From CAYJRR01 sp964372275 [NCBI: uncultured bacterium] (lineage in GTDB: Bacteria > CAYJRR01), in NCBI GenBank assembly GCA_964372275.1, contig CAYJRR010000003.1, positions 26,503 to 90,502 of the forward strand: a DNA stretch of 64,000 bases, given 5' to 3'. Within the stretch, counting starts at the first letter, position 1. The number at the start of each line of letters is the position of its first letter. Both the position numbers and the translations under genes were made by a program. This document shows, piece by piece, positions 37,122 through 50,676 of this stretch. The notes under the pieces were generated by a model. The model made no database searches. It was not told the DNA's origin and saw only the letters and a list, made by a program, of their open reading frames with translations.

Positions 37122-37473
37122 CCGCGGCGGTGCCCGAGGTCGCTCACAATCCTTCTCCTGGTCCTCCTTCTCAACGCTACTCCTTCTCTCCGGGGGTTGC
37201 CCGTTCGGCGTAGCGGAAAGGAGTAGTAGAGGAGGAGGAGAAGGACAGAGAGAAGGAAAGGGACGAAAGAAGACCAAGAGGGAAGAGGGCGGGCGGCCTG
37301 TGTGCGGGCCATCACCTGCGGCGAGAGGTGGCGGCTTTGCTCCTCGGTTGGAGGGTAGGGACTCCGAGCGGTCGCCCGGAGGAGTCGTGATCGTACGTAC
37401 CCGGACTCGCGCATCGCGGCGGATTGTCGTCCCCGGGAAAGCGCCGGCATCGGGCTTGCTCGTAGGTGTGGGC
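37122..37473. other. Gene-free 352-base stretch with purine/pyrimidine inverted repeat
   Basis: There is no convincing coding sequence between guaA and the secreted protein at 37474. It holds a pyrimidine-rich arm (37151-37191) and a complementary purine-rich arm (37214-37255). The purine run continues to about 37287, and unremarkable GC-rich leader follows. No T-run, riboswitch or tRNA is seen. Confidence 0.7.
37151..37255. repeat. Imperfect purine/pyrimidine inverted repeat
   Basis: The reverse complement of 37151-37191 aligns with 37214-37255. Both share CGGA, AAGGAGTAG, GAGGA/GGAGGA and GAGAAGG blocks in the same order. RNA from this region would form a long imperfect stem; it may end guaBA transcripts. 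Confidence 0.65.
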
Positions 37474-38268
37474 ATGAAAGCCGTCGCCGTCGCGTCGATC
37501 CTCGGCAGCATGACGATCCTTTCGCCCGTCGAGCTCGGGGCGAGGGAGCGGGTTGGCCACCGCCCGGACGCGCGCCTCGAAGGGGTGGAGGCGCTCGACC
37601 GGCGGATCCTCGCCGACGGAGGCGCGGCGCGGAACCGGCTCCTGACGCTCACTCGCACCGCCGCCTATCGGCGTTTCGTCGCGCGAAGCAAGGGACGGGC
37701 GGTTCGGATTCGCGTGGCGGAGCCGGTGAACGGAGGCGACCGCGATCTCCACGTCATCGAGGCGGCCTCCTCCGGTGGCGATCGGCTGGTGTTGATCGCC
37801 CAGGCGACCGCCGAGCCCGCCGGCGGGTCTGGACGGGGAGCGGCGGCACTCGCGCTGCCCCTGATCGCCTACTACCGTTGCTCCGACGGGGCCGAGTTCC
37901 TTTCGCTGCGCGACGGCCGGTCGCCGGTCCACGGTTCCCGGCTCTCGGCGTGGCTCGACGCGAGGCTCCAGGACGGTGTGCTCGTGGTGGCGGCGTATTC
38001 GGACGACGGATCGCTGCGTCGCGTGGAGCGTGTCGTCGCGTTCGACGCGGCCGGAGAGGTGGGGCGACCGGTCGGCCGTCTCGACGCGGCGATCGGCGGT
38101 CCGATGGAGTCGAATCTGGAGTTCGAGACGGATGGGAGCGCGCTGCTCGCCCTGCTGCGCCGCGACCGGCTGCTGGATCCGCCCGGTTCGGGCGTCTCGG
38201 TGGCGTCGCTGGAAGCGCGCCTCGCGACGGGACGCCGCGCCTCCGGGCCGTTCGCCTTGTCCCGGTAG
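37474..38268 (+). CDS. Secreted protein of unknown function
   Basis: 264 residues from ATG 37474, with AGG about 7 bases ahead. The N-terminal signal peptide (MKAVAVASILGSMTILSPVEL) leads into a periplasmic-type alpha/beta protein. It has strand-rich segments (RDLHVIEAASSGGDRLVLIAQ, ALPLIAYYRCSDGAEFL) and charged helices. There is a single Cys in YYRCSDG. No family recognised. It precedes dnaE by 142 bases, with no visible functional link. Confidence 0.62.
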   Translation: MKAVAVASILGSMTILSPVELGARERVGHRPDARLEGVEALDRRILADGGAARNRLLTLTRTAAYRRFVARSKGRAVRIRVAEPVNGGDRDLHVIEAASSGGDRLVLIAQATAEPAGGSGRGAAALALPLIAYYRCSDGAEFLSLRDGRSPVHGSRLSAWLDARLQDGVLVVAAYSDDGSLRRVERVVAFDAAGEVGRPVGRLDAAIGGPMESNLEFETDGSALLALLRRDRLLDPPGSGVSVASLEARLATGRRASGPFALSR

Positions 38269-38410
38269 CCGCGGCTCCGCTGTCGATCCATGCCGCGAGG
38301 ATCGGGCACGGACGTCCGGCGTGGATTTGGGCCTCGCGCGGGGTGGCCGGCAGATCCCTTCCCACCGCGTCGGGGCGTGTGCCCTCACGCATGGTAGACT
38401 CGCGCACCCG

Positions 38411-42004
<3,594 letters not shown>

Positions 42005-42008
42005 CGCC

Positions 42009-42635
42009 ATGCCCACCTGGCTCCCGCTGGCGGCGTTCCTGGGCTCGATGGGACTCGCCGTCGTCTGGCGGGTGCTCTACCAGCGCGCGCGGTACGGCCA
42101 CTTCGGCGTGATCCTCTTCCGCGGCGGACCGGCGCAGACCGCGCGCGACCTTTCGCTCGTGCTGCTGGCGGCGGGATACGTCGGCGAGGCGGCGATCCAC
42201 GCCGTCCGACCGGGCCTGTTCGACCCGTTGACGGTCCCGCTGCCGATCGGCGATCACGCGCGGTGGATCCTGGGACTCGTCGTGGTGGCGGTCTCCACCG
42301 CGCTCCTCCTCGTTTCGCAGCTTCAGCTCGGGGCATCCTGGCGGATCGGAATCGAAGAGGGGGCGCGCCCCGGTCTGGTCACCGGCGGCTTCTACCGGTG
42401 GGTGCGAAACCCGATCTTCACCGCGATGCTGGGGACGATGATCGGATACGCGATCCTCCTTCCGACCTGGATCTCGCTGGCGATCGTTGCCGTCTCATGG
42501 ATCCTCGTCCGGGCGCAGACGCTCGGTGAGGAGGCCTACCTGCTCCGCACCTACGGCGACGAGTACCGGATCTACGCGGCGCGCGTCGGCCGCTTCGTCC
42601 CCGGGATCGGGCGCCTGGCAAAGCCGGTTCCTTGA
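42009..42635 (+). CDS. Isoprenylcysteine methyltransferase-like membrane protein
   Basis: 208 residues from ATG 42009. Five membrane segments are followed by the family's cofactor region: GFYRWVRNPIFTAM, then EEAYLLRTYGDEYRIYAARVGRFVPGIG. That RNP...(E)E...YG.EY pattern is typical of ICMT/PEMT-type SAM-dependent methyltransferases in the inner membrane. The substrate is unknown; phospholipid or small hydrophobic targets are possible. It starts 4 bases after dnaE. Confidence 0.85.
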   Translation: MPTWLPLAAFLGSMGLAVVWRVLYQRARYGHFGVILFRGGPAQTARDLSLVLLAAGYVGEAAIHAVRPGLFDPLTVPLPIGDHARWILGLVVVAVSTALLLVSQLQLGASWRIGIEEGARPGLVTGGFYRWVRNPIFTAMLGTMIGYAILLPTWISLAIVAVSWILVRAQTLGEEAYLLRTYGDEYRIYAARVGRFVPGIGRLAKPVP

Positions 42636-42664
42636 CTTGGGTGGCGGCCGGTCGCTAGCGTGGC

Positions 42665-43930
42665 GTGGTGCTCGGGCGAGTGACGAAGATCCGCAGGCGG
42701 ATCGCGGGAACGCTGCTCGTCGTGGCGGGGCTCGTAGGGGCGGCGCCGCTCGCCGCCGACGCGGCGCCGCCGCCGGCCCGCACCCTCCGGGAGCTCGAGG
42801 CGGTCGGGAGCTCGAAGGCGGGGGACGAGAAGAGCGCCGAGATCGATGCCATGCGGAAGGCCGTGCTGGCCATCGCGCGGGAGCTGCTGGGCCCGCCACC
42901 GGCGGGTGGCGATCCGGCGGCGGCACAGGAGACCGAGGCCAAGCTCGAGGCGAGCCTGCTGCGCAAGGCGCGTCGGTTCTGTCCCGAGATCCGCGTGCTC
43001 GACCGGACCGAAGCGGGCACGACCGTGATCCTCAAGGTGCGGGTGAAGGTGGCGATCGATGCCGTCCGCGCCGAGCTGGTGGCGGCCGGTCTCCTGGTCG
43101 CGGAGGGGGCGCACGCGACGACCCGCGTGCTGGTGCTGCCCGCGGGCGGAAAGGGGGGGCCGGCACCCTGGTGGGTGGCGGGCGGCGAGGCGGGCGAGCC
43201 CAAGCCGATCACCGCCGTGCTCGTCCAGGCGCTGCGCGATCGCGGATTCGACGTCGTGGAGCCGCGGGCCGCGCCGGGTCCCGCGGCGAAGGCGGCGCCG
43301 CCGACGGCCGACCTCTCCGACGCCGCGGTCCTGGCGCTCGGCGCGGCGCACGACGCCGACGTCGTCGTTCGCGTGGCATGGGAGACGACGACCGGCAGCC
43401 GTCCCGTCGAGCCGCTCCTTTTCGGTCTCGCGCGCGCGAAGCTTGCGCCGGTCGAGGCGATCGCGGTGAAGGACGGACGGCGGCTGACGTCGGTGGAAGG
43501 GATTGGAACGGCGGGGGAGACGCTCGATCCGCGCGTGAAGGTCGGGCTTCCGGCCGAGACCGCGACGCGGCTGCGCGAATCGGCCCTTCGCTCGGCCGCG
43601 GAGGAGGCGGCGGCGAAGCTCCTGCTCGCACTCGGCGAACCGGTCTCGGCGGAAGGGGCCCCTTCGACGATCCGCCTCACCGTCACCGGCCTCGATACCT
43701 ACGTCGCCTTCAACCGGTTCGAGCGCGTGCTCGCAACCCAAGCCAAGACGGTGCGCGCCGTGACCCTCAAGAGCCTGGAGCGCGGGTCGGCGACCTTCGA
43801 CCTGAAGCTCGAACGCGGAGCCGATCTGGCGGCGTTCACCGACGAGATCGCCCGGCAAGAGTTCGCCGAATTTTCGGTGAAGTTGGCGGAAAAAAGACCC
43901 GGTTCGGTGGTACTTCAGGTGGTGCGATAG
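42665..43930 (+). CDS. Secreted protein with FlgT-N-like region
   Basis: 421 residues from GTG 42665 (GTG 42668 and GTG 42680 are further choices). The signal peptide (GTLLVVAGLVGAAPLAADA) precedes an alpha/beta pattern (AEIDAMRKAVLAIARELL, then RVLDRTEAGTTVILKVRVKVAID). That pattern resembles the N-terminal domain of the flagellar assembly protein FlgT and DUF2066 proteins. A central region (VLVLPAGGKG, DRGFDVVEP) and a C-terminal helix-strand module (GLDTYVAFNRFERVLA, SLERGSATFDLKLERG) follow. No flagellar genes are nearby, so the name is tentative. Confidence 0.62.
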   Translation: MVLGRVTKIRRRIAGTLLVVAGLVGAAPLAADAAPPPARTLRELEAVGSSKAGDEKSAEIDAMRKAVLAIARELLGPPPAGGDPAAAQETEAKLEASLLRKARRFCPEIRVLDRTEAGTTVILKVRVKVAIDAVRAELVAAGLLVAEGAHATTRVLVLPAGGKGGPAPWWVAGGEAGEPKPITAVLVQALRDRGFDVVEPRAAPGPAAKAAPPTADLSDAAVLALGAAHDADVVVRVAWETTTGSRPVEPLLFGLARAKLAPVEAIAVKDGRRLTSVEGIGTAGETLDPRVKVGLPAETATRLRESALRSAAEEAAAKLLLALGEPVSAEGAPSTIRLTVTGLDTYVAFNRFERVLATQAKTVRAVTLKSLERGSATFDLKLERGADLAAFTDEIARQEFAEFSVKLAEKRPGSVVLQVVR

Positions 43931-43978
43931 GGGGCATGGAGGAGATCCCCCGGGGGAGCGAACGCGCGGAGTAGATCG

Positions 43979-45151
43979 ATGGACGAATACGCCCCCCTTC
44001 CGCCCCCCACCGCCGTCCGGCGGCTCCCGCTCGAGCCGCGGGAGTGGTGGGTCCGGCCGCTCTCCTACGCCTTGCTGGCGGTGATCGTCGGATTCGTGGT
44101 GTGGCTGCTCCGTCCGGTGCTGACGCCGATCGCCGCCGCCATGGCCGCGGCCTACGCCGTCTCGCCGCTGATCGACGCGCTCGAGCGCCGGCGCGTGCCG
44201 CGGGTGGTGACGATCCTCGCCCTGCTGGCCGGCTTCCTCGCGCTCCTCGCCGGGCTGGTCGCGGTGGTGGTGCCGTTGGTCCACGCCGAAGTGGCATCGC
44301 TGGCGGACAACCTCCCCGGCTATTGGGAGCGCGCCAACGCCCTGTTCCTCGAGCGTGTCCGCCCCTTCGTCGAGGAGCGATTCGGCACGACGATCCCCAC
44401 CACGCCGCGCGACGTCTGGAACGAGGCGGCGGCACGCCTGTCGGGCGAGGCCGCCCCCGACGTCGCCGGGACGGTGCTTCGTTTCCTGCGCGGGACGGTG
44501 TCGAACGTCTTCGGCCTGCTCGGGTTGGTCCTGGGGGCGATCCTCTTCCCGGTCTTCTTTTTCTACGTTGCCAAGGACTTCCCGCGGATCGTGCGGGCGG
44601 CGGTAGAGGCGATCCCGCCGCGCAACCGCGACGAGGTGCTGGCGCGCGTGCGCGAGGTCGACGCCGTGATCGCGAGCTTCGTGCGCGGACAGATCACCGT
44701 CTGCCTGCTGCTGGCGATGAGCTACAGCGTCGGGCTGTCGATCATCGGGATCGACCTGGCGGTGGTGATCGGCGTCGTCTCCGGACTCGCCTTCGTCATC
44801 CCCTACGTCGGCACGATCGTCGGGATCGTCGCCGCGTCGGCGATGTCGATCGCCGAGTTCGGTCTCGTCGACCGGGAGTTCGCGCTCTGGGTCGAGCCCC
44901 ATCTGCTCGCCGTCCTGGCGATGTTCGCCGGCGTGCAGCTGATCGAGAGCAACGTGGTGACCCCCAAGATCGTGGGGGACCGGGTCGGACTCCACCCGGT
45001 GGTGATGATCACCGCAGTGATCGTCGGCGGCCAGCTCTTCGGCTTCCTCGGCGTGCTGCTGGCGATCCCCGCCACCGCCGCCGGCGCCGTCTTCTTCCGC
45101 GCCGGCCTCGAGCGCTACCGCACCTCCGAGTTCTACCGCGCGATGCGGTGA
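43979..45151 (+). CDS. AI-2E/PerM-family transporter
   Basis: 390 residues from ATG 43979. About seven to eight membrane segments are present. The first pair is LLAVIVGFVVWLL and VTILALLAGFLALLAGLVAVVV. An amphipathic soluble loop (about 95-165) and then the conserved block VIASFVRGQITVCLLLAMSY and FVIPYVGTIVGI follow. The final helices contain VVTPKIVGDRVGLHPVVM. That order defines the AI-2E/PerM transporter family. Substrates differ between members (autoinducer-2, Na+/H+ and others), so none is claimed. It is convergent with tkt with a 6-base gap. Confidence 0.92.
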   Translation: MDEYAPLPPPTAVRRLPLEPREWWVRPLSYALLAVIVGFVVWLLRPVLTPIAAAMAAAYAVSPLIDALERRRVPRVVTILALLAGFLALLAGLVAVVVPLVHAEVASLADNLPGYWERANALFLERVRPFVEERFGTTIPTTPRDVWNEAAARLSGEAAPDVAGTVLRFLRGTVSNVFGLLGLVLGAILFPVFFFYVAKDFPRIVRAAVEAIPPRNRDEVLARVREVDAVIASFVRGQITVCLLLAMSYSVGLSIIGIDLAVVIGVVSGLAFVIPYVGTIVGIVAASAMSIAEFGLVDREFALWVEPHLLAVLAMFAGVQLIESNVVTPKIVGDRVGLHPVVMITAVIVGGQLFGFLGVLLAIPATAAGAVFFRAGLERYRTSEFYRAMR

Positions 45152-45157
45152 TCCGGC

Positions 45158-47212
45158 CTACCGCGGCGCGGCAAGCCAGTTCTCGACCCGCGCTGCAACC
45201 GCCTCGGGCGTGAACCCGAAGTGCTTCGCGAGATCGGGGTAGGGGGCCGACTCGCCGAAGTCGGAGAGGGCGATGACCAGACCGTCCTTGCCGGCATAGC
45301 GCCACCAGCTCTGGGCGCTCGCCGCCTCGACACATGCGACCGGTAGGCCGGGCGGCAGGACGGCCTCCCGATAGGACGCGGGCTGCTCGTCGAAGAGTTG
45401 CGTGCACGGCATCGAGACGACGCGGATCCGCCGTCCCTTCGCGGCGAGGAGCGACGCGGCCTGGAGGGCGACATGGAGCTCGGAGCCGGTGGCGACGATC
45501 GCCGCCTCCGGGGCCGACGCCGGTCCGGGGACGCCGCCCGTTTCCGACAGCACGTAGCCCCCCTTCCAGACGTCACGGCGATCGAAGCCGGCCGGGCGCG
45601 GGATCGGCGGCACCTTCTGCCGTGTCAGTGCGAGGAGGAACGGCCCCTTGGGGGCGGAGATCGCGTAGGCCCAGGACATCGCCGTCTCCAGGCCGTCGGC
45701 CGGACGGAACAGCTTCAACCGCGGGATCGCCCGCAGCGCCGCCAGGTGTTCGATCGGCTGGTGGGTCGGACCGTCCTCTCCCAGGAAGATCGAATCGTGG
45801 GTGAAGACGAAGATCGACGGGGTCTGCATCAGCGAGGCGAGCCGGATCGCCGGGCGGCAGTAGTCGCTGAAGATGAGGAAGGTGGCGGCGTATCCGCGAA
45901 ACGCTCCGTGCAGCGTCATACCGTTGGCGATCGCCCCCATCGCGTGCTCGCGAACGCCGTAGTGAAAGTTCCGGCCGCCGAACGCGCCGGCCTGGATCGA
46001 ATCCGAGCCTTCGATCTTGGAGTTGTTCGAGGGCGTCAGGTCGGCCGAGCCCCCCGCCAGACCGGGGAGGAGCTGCGCCGCTTTCTGCAACGCGGCGCCG
46101 GAGTGCTGCCGCGTCGCCGCCTCCTTGTCGCCGACCGCGGCGGCGATCTGCGCGTCGAACTCCGGCGGGAGCGTCGGATCGACATACGACGCGAACGCAT
46201 TCGCCGACGCCGGATCGGCGGCGGCCCACGCTTCGAATCCGCGCGTCCACGCCTCGCGCCCGTTGCGCTTCCCGGCGGCGATCTCGGCGAACCGCGCGCG
46301 CGCGTCGTCGGGGACGAGGAACATCGGCTCGGCCGGCCAGCCGAGCGCCTCCTTGGTCGCCCGGTGCTCGTCCCCGCCCAAGGGTTCGCCGTGAACCTTG
46401 GCGGTGCCGGCCTTCCTGGGGGCGCCGCGCCCGATGACAGTCCGCGCCAGGATCAGCGTCGGCTTGCCGGTCCGCCGCGCGGCCGCCGCCAGCGCCCGCT
46501 CGATCTCACCGATGTCGTGTCCGTCGATCCGGTCGGTGTGCCAGCCATAGGCGTCGAACCGCTTCGCCACGTCTTCGCTGAACGCGAGACCCGTCTCCCC
46601 GTCGATCGTGATCCGGTTGTCGTCGTAGAGGTAGCAGAGGTTGTCGAGCTTCCAGTGGCCGGCGAGCGACGCCGCCTCCGAGGCGACCCCCTCCATCAGG
46701 TCGCCGTCGGAGACGATCCCCCAGACGCGGTGGCTCACCGGACGAAATCGTTCGTTGCCGGGGAATCGCGCGGCGAGCATCTTGGCGGCGACCGCCATCC
46801 CGACGCCGTGCGCGAACCCCTGGCCGAGGGGACCGGTCGTCACCTCGATCCCCGGCGTGAGCCCCCACTCCGGGTGTCCCGGGGTCTTCGACCCGAGCTG
46901 CCGGAAACGCTGAAGCTCGGCGAGCGGGAGGTCGTAGCCGAACAGGTGCAGCAGACCGTAGATCAACATCGACGCATGACCGTTCGAGAGGACGAACCGG
47001 TCGCGATCGATCCAGGCCGGATCGCGGGGATCGAACCGGAGGAACTTCGACCACAGGACGTAGGCCATCTCGGCGCAGCCGAGCGGAGCCCCCGGATGCC
47101 CCGACTTCGCCTTCTCGACGCCGTCGATGGCGAGCATCTTGAGGGTGAGGATCGCGCGTTCGTCGGGGGAGGTGGTCATGGAGGGGGTGGGGGAGGGTGC
47201 GGGGATCGACAT
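45158..47212 (-). CDS. tkt: Transketolase
   Basis: 684 residues. Thiamine-diphosphate motif VSDGDLMEG then DDN, the donor-site loop HPGAPLG and GHASMLIYG, the middle domain ([27 protein letters not shown]), and a C-terminal domain ([11 protein letters not shown]) are present. It moves two-carbon ketol units in the pentose phosphate or Calvin pathway. The start is uncertain: ATG 47212 adds 11 residues to ATG 47179 ([11 protein letters not shown]), and neither has a clear ribosome site. It is the 3' neighbour of AI-2E and divergent in sense from the repeat at 47275. Confidence 0.95.
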   Translation of the reverse strand: MSIPAPSPTPSMTTSPDERAILTLKMLAIDGVEKAKSGHPGAPLGCAEMAYVLWSKFLRFDPRDPAWIDRDRFVLSNGHASMLIYGLLHLFGYDLPLAELQRFRQLGSKTPGHPEWGLTPGIEVTTGPLGQGFAHGVGMAVAAKMLAARFPGNERFRPVSHRVWGIVSDGDLMEGVASEAASLAGHWKLDNLCYLYDDNRITIDGETGLAFSEDVAKRFDAYGWHTDRIDGHDIGEIERALAAAARRTGKPTLILARTVIGRGAPRKAGTAKVHGEPLGGDEHRATKEALGWPAEPMFLVPDDARARFAEIAAGKRNGREAWTRGFEAWAAADPASANAFASYVDPTLPPEFDAQIAAAVGDKEAATRQHSGAALQKAAQLLPGLAGGSADLTPSNNSKIEGSDSIQAGAFGGRNFHYGVREHAMGAIANGMTLHGAFRGYAATFLIFSDYCRPAIRLASLMQTPSIFVFTHDSIFLGEDGPTHQPIEHLAALRAIPRLKLFRPADGLETAMSWAYAISAPKGPFLLALTRQKVPPIPRPAGFDRRDVWKGGYVLSETGGVPGPASAPEAAIVATGSELHVALQAASLLAAKGRRIRVVSMPCTQLFDEQPASYREAVLPPGLPVACVEAASAQSWWRYAGKDGLVIALSDFGESAPYPDLAKHFGFTPEAVAARVENWLAAPR

Positions 47213-47274
47213 GGGCGGGGGACTATCGCGGATCGGGGGGCTCGGCGCAAGACGGACCGCGCGGAGGATCGAAT

Positions 47275-47378
47275 TGAAAATGGAAAATGGAAAATGGAAA
47301 ACCGGTCAATGGTGAAGCCAAACGGCGCGGGCCTCATTTTTCATTGGCCGGTTTTCCATTTTCCATTCTCCATTTTCA
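47275..47378. repeat. AT-rich palindromic element, copy 2
   Basis: Arms TGAAAATGG...GGTCAATG (47275-47311) and CATTGGCC...CCATTTTCA (47342-47378) match at 35 of 37 positions around a 30-base loop. Three AAAATGG units lie in the left arm. The right arm runs into the stop codon of the GT1 gene (47376-47378). Confidence 0.92.
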
Positions 47379-48629
47379 GTTTTTCGCGGTCAGGATCCTC
47401 ACCGCGTCGCCAACCGCATCCCTCCGCCGAAGCTTCTCTCCGAGCGCCCGCGCCGCCGCAACTCTCCCCGGCGAGAGCGCCTCCTCGAACGCCGCGGCGA
47501 GCCGTTCCCAGGTCAAACTCGTGCGCGGGAGCGGGCGCGCCGCGATCCCGGCGCGATCGGCGAGATGAGCCCACTGGAACTGGTCGAAGGCGTGCGGCAC
47601 GACCACCTGGGGGATCCCGGCGCGGGCGACGGAGGCGGTGGTGCCGGCGCCGCCGTGGTGCGCCGCGGCGGCGAGGTGAGGGAACAGCGCGCGGTGGGAG
47701 ATCGGGCCCACCGACAGCACGTCGTCCTCGGCTCCGTCCGGGCGTCGGGGCGCGCTGTGGCCGTCCGGGCCTCCGAGTCCCGCCCAGCCGGCGGAGATGA
47801 CGACGCGCCGTCCGACGGCGCGCGCGGCGTCGATCACGGCCCGCGTCGTCCGCGCCGGATCGGGGTCGGGCATGCTGCCGAAGCCGACGTAGACCGGCGG
47901 ATCCCCGGCGTCGAGGAAGGTCCGCACCTCGCGAGGCAGCGGTCGATCGTCCTCCAGGTGCAGGCTTCCGACGGCGGGAAGGCGGAGCGGGACGTCGGCG
48001 GGCGGCGGCGCGACCTCGGGATCGGCGGCGACGAGCGTACGGTCGGTGGGAACGAAGTGCTCCTGGAGGTTCTCGACCTCCCCGAGACCGAGCTCGCGGC
48101 GCTTGGCGCGCAGCGGTGGCCCCAGCGCCGCTTCCGCCAGCCGCAGGAAGATCGTCCAGCAGATGCGGTTGACGAACGGCGGCGCGCCGGCGAACGGCAG
48201 GAAGCCGGGGGCGTGGTGGTCGGAACGGAGCAGCTGCGGGGTGTAGGCGACGAAGCGATAGGGGACGCCCGCCGCCTCGGCCGCGGTCGGCGCGGCGATC
48301 TGCGCTCCGCCGCCGACGACCCGGTCGGCGTCGCCGGCCAGCGCCAGGAGCTCGTCGACGTAGGCGGGCAGCTCCTCGCGGCCGACCTTCATCAAGGCCT
48401 GGGCGCCGGTGAGCGGGTTCATCTCGAGCGTTTCGCGCTGGGACTGCATCCAGGTCTGGATGTCGAGTCCGACCGGGACGAAAGGGATCCCGAAGGCCCG
48501 TGCTTCGCCGGCGAAACAAGCACTTGCGCCCAGCACGGGGCGGTGGCCGGCCCGTTTCAGGCCGACCGCCAGCGCCAACAGCGGCTGGAAGTCCCCTCGG
48601 GAGCCGGCCGGGGTCAGCAGGACGCGCAC
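47376..48629 (-). CDS. GT1-family (UGT/MGT-like) glycosyltransferase
   Basis: 417 residues from GTG 48629. N-terminal RVLLTPAGSRGDFQPLLALA is the typical start of sterol-glucosyltransferase-like GT1 proteins. The C-terminal donor half has YVGFGSMP and the signature HHGGAGTTASVARAGIPQVVVP. It glycosylates a small lipophilic acceptor; the substrate is unknown. The gene is divergent from thrS, with about 60 bases between starts. Its 3' end lies inside a palindromic repeat. Confidence 0.9.
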   Translation of the reverse strand: MRVLLTPAGSRGDFQPLLALAVGLKRAGHRPVLGASACFAGEARAFGIPFVPVGLDIQTWMQSQRETLEMNPLTGAQALMKVGREELPAYVDELLALAGDADRVVGGGAQIAAPTAAEAAGVPYRFVAYTPQLLRSDHHAPGFLPFAGAPPFVNRICWTIFLRLAEAALGPPLRAKRRELGLGEVENLQEHFVPTDRTLVAADPEVAPPPADVPLRLPAVGSLHLEDDRPLPREVRTFLDAGDPPVYVGFGSMPDPDPARTTRAVIDAARAVGRRVVISAGWAGLGGPDGHSAPRRPDGAEDDVLSVGPISHRALFPHLAAAAHHGGAGTTASVARAGIPQVVVPHAFDQFQWAHLADRAGIAARPLPRTSLTWERLAAAFEEALSPGRVAAARALGEKLRRRDAVGDAVRILTAKN

Positions 48630-48634
48630 GAGCG

Positions 48635-48663
48635 TTGACGATCCTACGCCAAATTGCTAACGA
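48635..48663 (+). promoter_or_regulatory. Promoter of the thrS-infC-rpmI-rplT-pheST operon
   Basis: TTGACG (48635-48640), 17 bases and TAACGA (48658-48663). The start site would be near 48670, about 20 bases before the thrS ATG. No T-box or other leader is visible. Confidence 0.55.
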
Positions 48664-48690
48664 TACCGGCTCTTTTTGTCGACCCACGCC

Positions 48691-50658
48691 ATGCCATCGT
48701 CGATCCCGAACACCGACGCGACGGTCAAGGTCACGTTGCCGGACGGAACCGTCCGCGAGGTGCCGCGCGGAACGACCATCCTTCAGGTCGCGGAATCGAT
48801 CGGCCCGCGCCTGGCCAAAGAGGCATTGGCCGGTCGGAGCGGAGATCGCTGGCTCGACTTGCGGTTGCCGCTCGACCACGACCTTCCGCTCCGGATCGTC
48901 ACCACCCGGGATCCGGACGGCGTCGAAGTGATCCGCCACTCGGCGGAGCACATCATGGCCGACGCGGTGAAGCAGCTGTGGCCGGACGTGAAGATCGACG
49001 TCGGCCGCTCCGAGCACGCGGAGAAGTTCCAGTACGACTTCGACATCGACCATCCGTTCACGCCGGAGGACCTGGCCAAGATCGAGTCGAAAATGGCCGA
49101 GATCATCGCGGCCGATACGCCGTTCACGCGGGAGGAGGTCGGCCGCGAGGAGGCGGCGCGCCTGTTCGAGCGGATGGGCGAGGACCTCAAGGTCAGCCGC
49201 CTGGCGGACATCCCCGCCGGCCAGCCGATCACGCTGTTCCGCCACGGCTCGTTCGTCGACCTGTGCCGGGGGCCGCACGTGCAGCGGACCGGCCAAGTGA
49301 AGGCCTACAAGCTGCTCGACGTGTCGGGCTCGTATTGGCGCGGCGACGAACGCAACAAGATGCTGCAGCGGATCTACGGCACCGCCTTCGCCAAGAAGGA
49401 GGACCTCGCCGAATGGGAGCGCCTGCGCGAGGAGGCGGAGAGGCGCGATCACCGCCGACTCGGCAAGGATCTCGACCTCTTCTCCATCCAGGAGACGGTG
49501 GGGGGCGGGCTCGTGCTCTGGCACCCCAAGGGGGCGATGGTCCGCAAGTCGATGGAGGACTACTGGCGCGATCAGCACCTGCAACGCGGCTACGAGTTCG
49601 TCCACACGCCGCACGTCGGGCGCGCCAAGCTCTGGGAGACCTCGGGCCACCTCGGCTTCTACAAGGAGTCGATGTTCGCGTCGATGGAGATCGAAGGGGA
49701 TCCCTACTACGCGAAGCCGATGAACTGCCCCTTCCACATCATGATCTTCAAGAACCGGCGGCGGTCGTACCGCGAGCTGCCGGTCCGGTTCGCGGAGCTG
49801 GGCACCGTCTACCGCTACGAACGGTCGGGCGTGTTGCACGGGCTGATGCGCGTGCGCGGGTTCACCCAGGACGACTCGCACATCTTCTGCACCCCCGACC
49901 AGGTGGAGGGGGAGATCGCGGCGGTGGTGGAGTTCGGACTCCAGCTGCTGCGCACCTTCGGCTTCACCGAGTTCCAGGCCTACATCGCCACGCGTCCGGA
50001 GAAGGCGGTCGGCGAACCGGCGGCGTGGGACAAGGCGATCGCCGCGCTCAAGTCGGCGGCCGACCGGGTGAAGCTCCCCTACGAGATCGACGAGGGGGGC
50101 GGCGCCTTCTACGGGCCGAAGATCGACATCAAGATCAAGGACGCGATCGGGCGCCATTGGCAGCTGTCGACGGTGCAGTTCGACTTCAACGAGCCGGAGC
50201 GATTCGACCTCTCCTTCGTCGGCGAAGACAACAAGCCGCATCGTCCCTACATGGTCCACCGCGCGCTCTACGGGTCGATGGAGCGGTTCTTCGGCGTGCT
50301 GCTCGAGCACCATGCCGGGGCCTTCCCGCTCTGGCTGGCGCCGGTGCAGGCGCGGGTGCTCCCGGTGACCGACCGGGTGCTTCCCTACGCGAACCGGGTC
50401 GCCGCCGAGCTTCGCCGCGCCGCCATCCGCGTCGAGGTCGACGCGAGCAACGAGAAGCTGGGCTACAAGATCCGGGAAGCGCAGCTGCAGAAGATCCCCT
50501 ACATGCTGGTGGTCGGGGACCAGGAGATGGAGAAGGGCGGGGTCGCGCCGCGCCGCCGCACGGGCGAGGACCTCAAGTTCATGTCGACGGCCGATTTCCA
50601 AACACTCGTCCAGGACGAGGTGTCGAGGGAGATGGCCGCCGGTGCGGTGTCCACCTAA
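48691..50658 (+). CDS. thrS: Threonyl-tRNA synthetase
   Basis: 655 residues from ATG 48691; TTG 48676 is an in-frame alternative. An N-terminal TGS domain (VKVTLPDGTVREVPRG), the editing domain with HSAEHIMADAVKQL and the SDLCRGPHV-like VDLCRGPHV, then the class II core follow. Zinc ligands appear as Cys in MNCPFH, His in DDSHIF and His in EHHAG. The anticodon-binding domain is C-terminal. It charges tRNA-Thr. It is the first gene of the translation operon. Confidence 0.97.
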   Translation: MPSSIPNTDATVKVTLPDGTVREVPRGTTILQVAESIGPRLAKEALAGRSGDRWLDLRLPLDHDLPLRIVTTRDPDGVEVIRHSAEHIMADAVKQLWPDVKIDVGRSEHAEKFQYDFDIDHPFTPEDLAKIESKMAEIIAADTPFTREEVGREEAARLFERMGEDLKVSRLADIPAGQPITLFRHGSFVDLCRGPHVQRTGQVKAYKLLDVSGSYWRGDERNKMLQRIYGTAFAKKEDLAEWERLREEAERRDHRRLGKDLDLFSIQETVGGGLVLWHPKGAMVRKSMEDYWRDQHLQRGYEFVHTPHVGRAKLWETSGHLGFYKESMFASMEIEGDPYYAKPMNCPFHIMIFKNRRRSYRELPVRFAELGTVYRYERSGVLHGLMRVRGFTQDDSHIFCTPDQVEGEIAAVVEFGLQLLRTFGFTEFQAYIATRPEKAVGEPAAWDKAIAALKSAADRVKLPYEIDEGGGAFYGPKIDIKIKDAIGRHWQLSTVQFDFNEPERFDLSFVGEDNKPHRPYMVHRALYGSMERFFGVLLEHHAGAFPLWLAPVQARVLPVTDRVLPYANRVAAELRRAAIRVEVDASNEKLGYKIREAQLQKIPYMLVVGDQEMEKGGVAPRRRTGEDLKFMSTADFQTLVQDEVSREMAAGAVST

Positions 50659-50676
50659 ACCGAAAGAGGAGCGAGA

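Noticed and set aside
47213-47274. Promoter for tkt in the spacer before the palindrome
   Set aside because: No convincing -10/-35 pair could be placed at a sensible distance from either tkt start.
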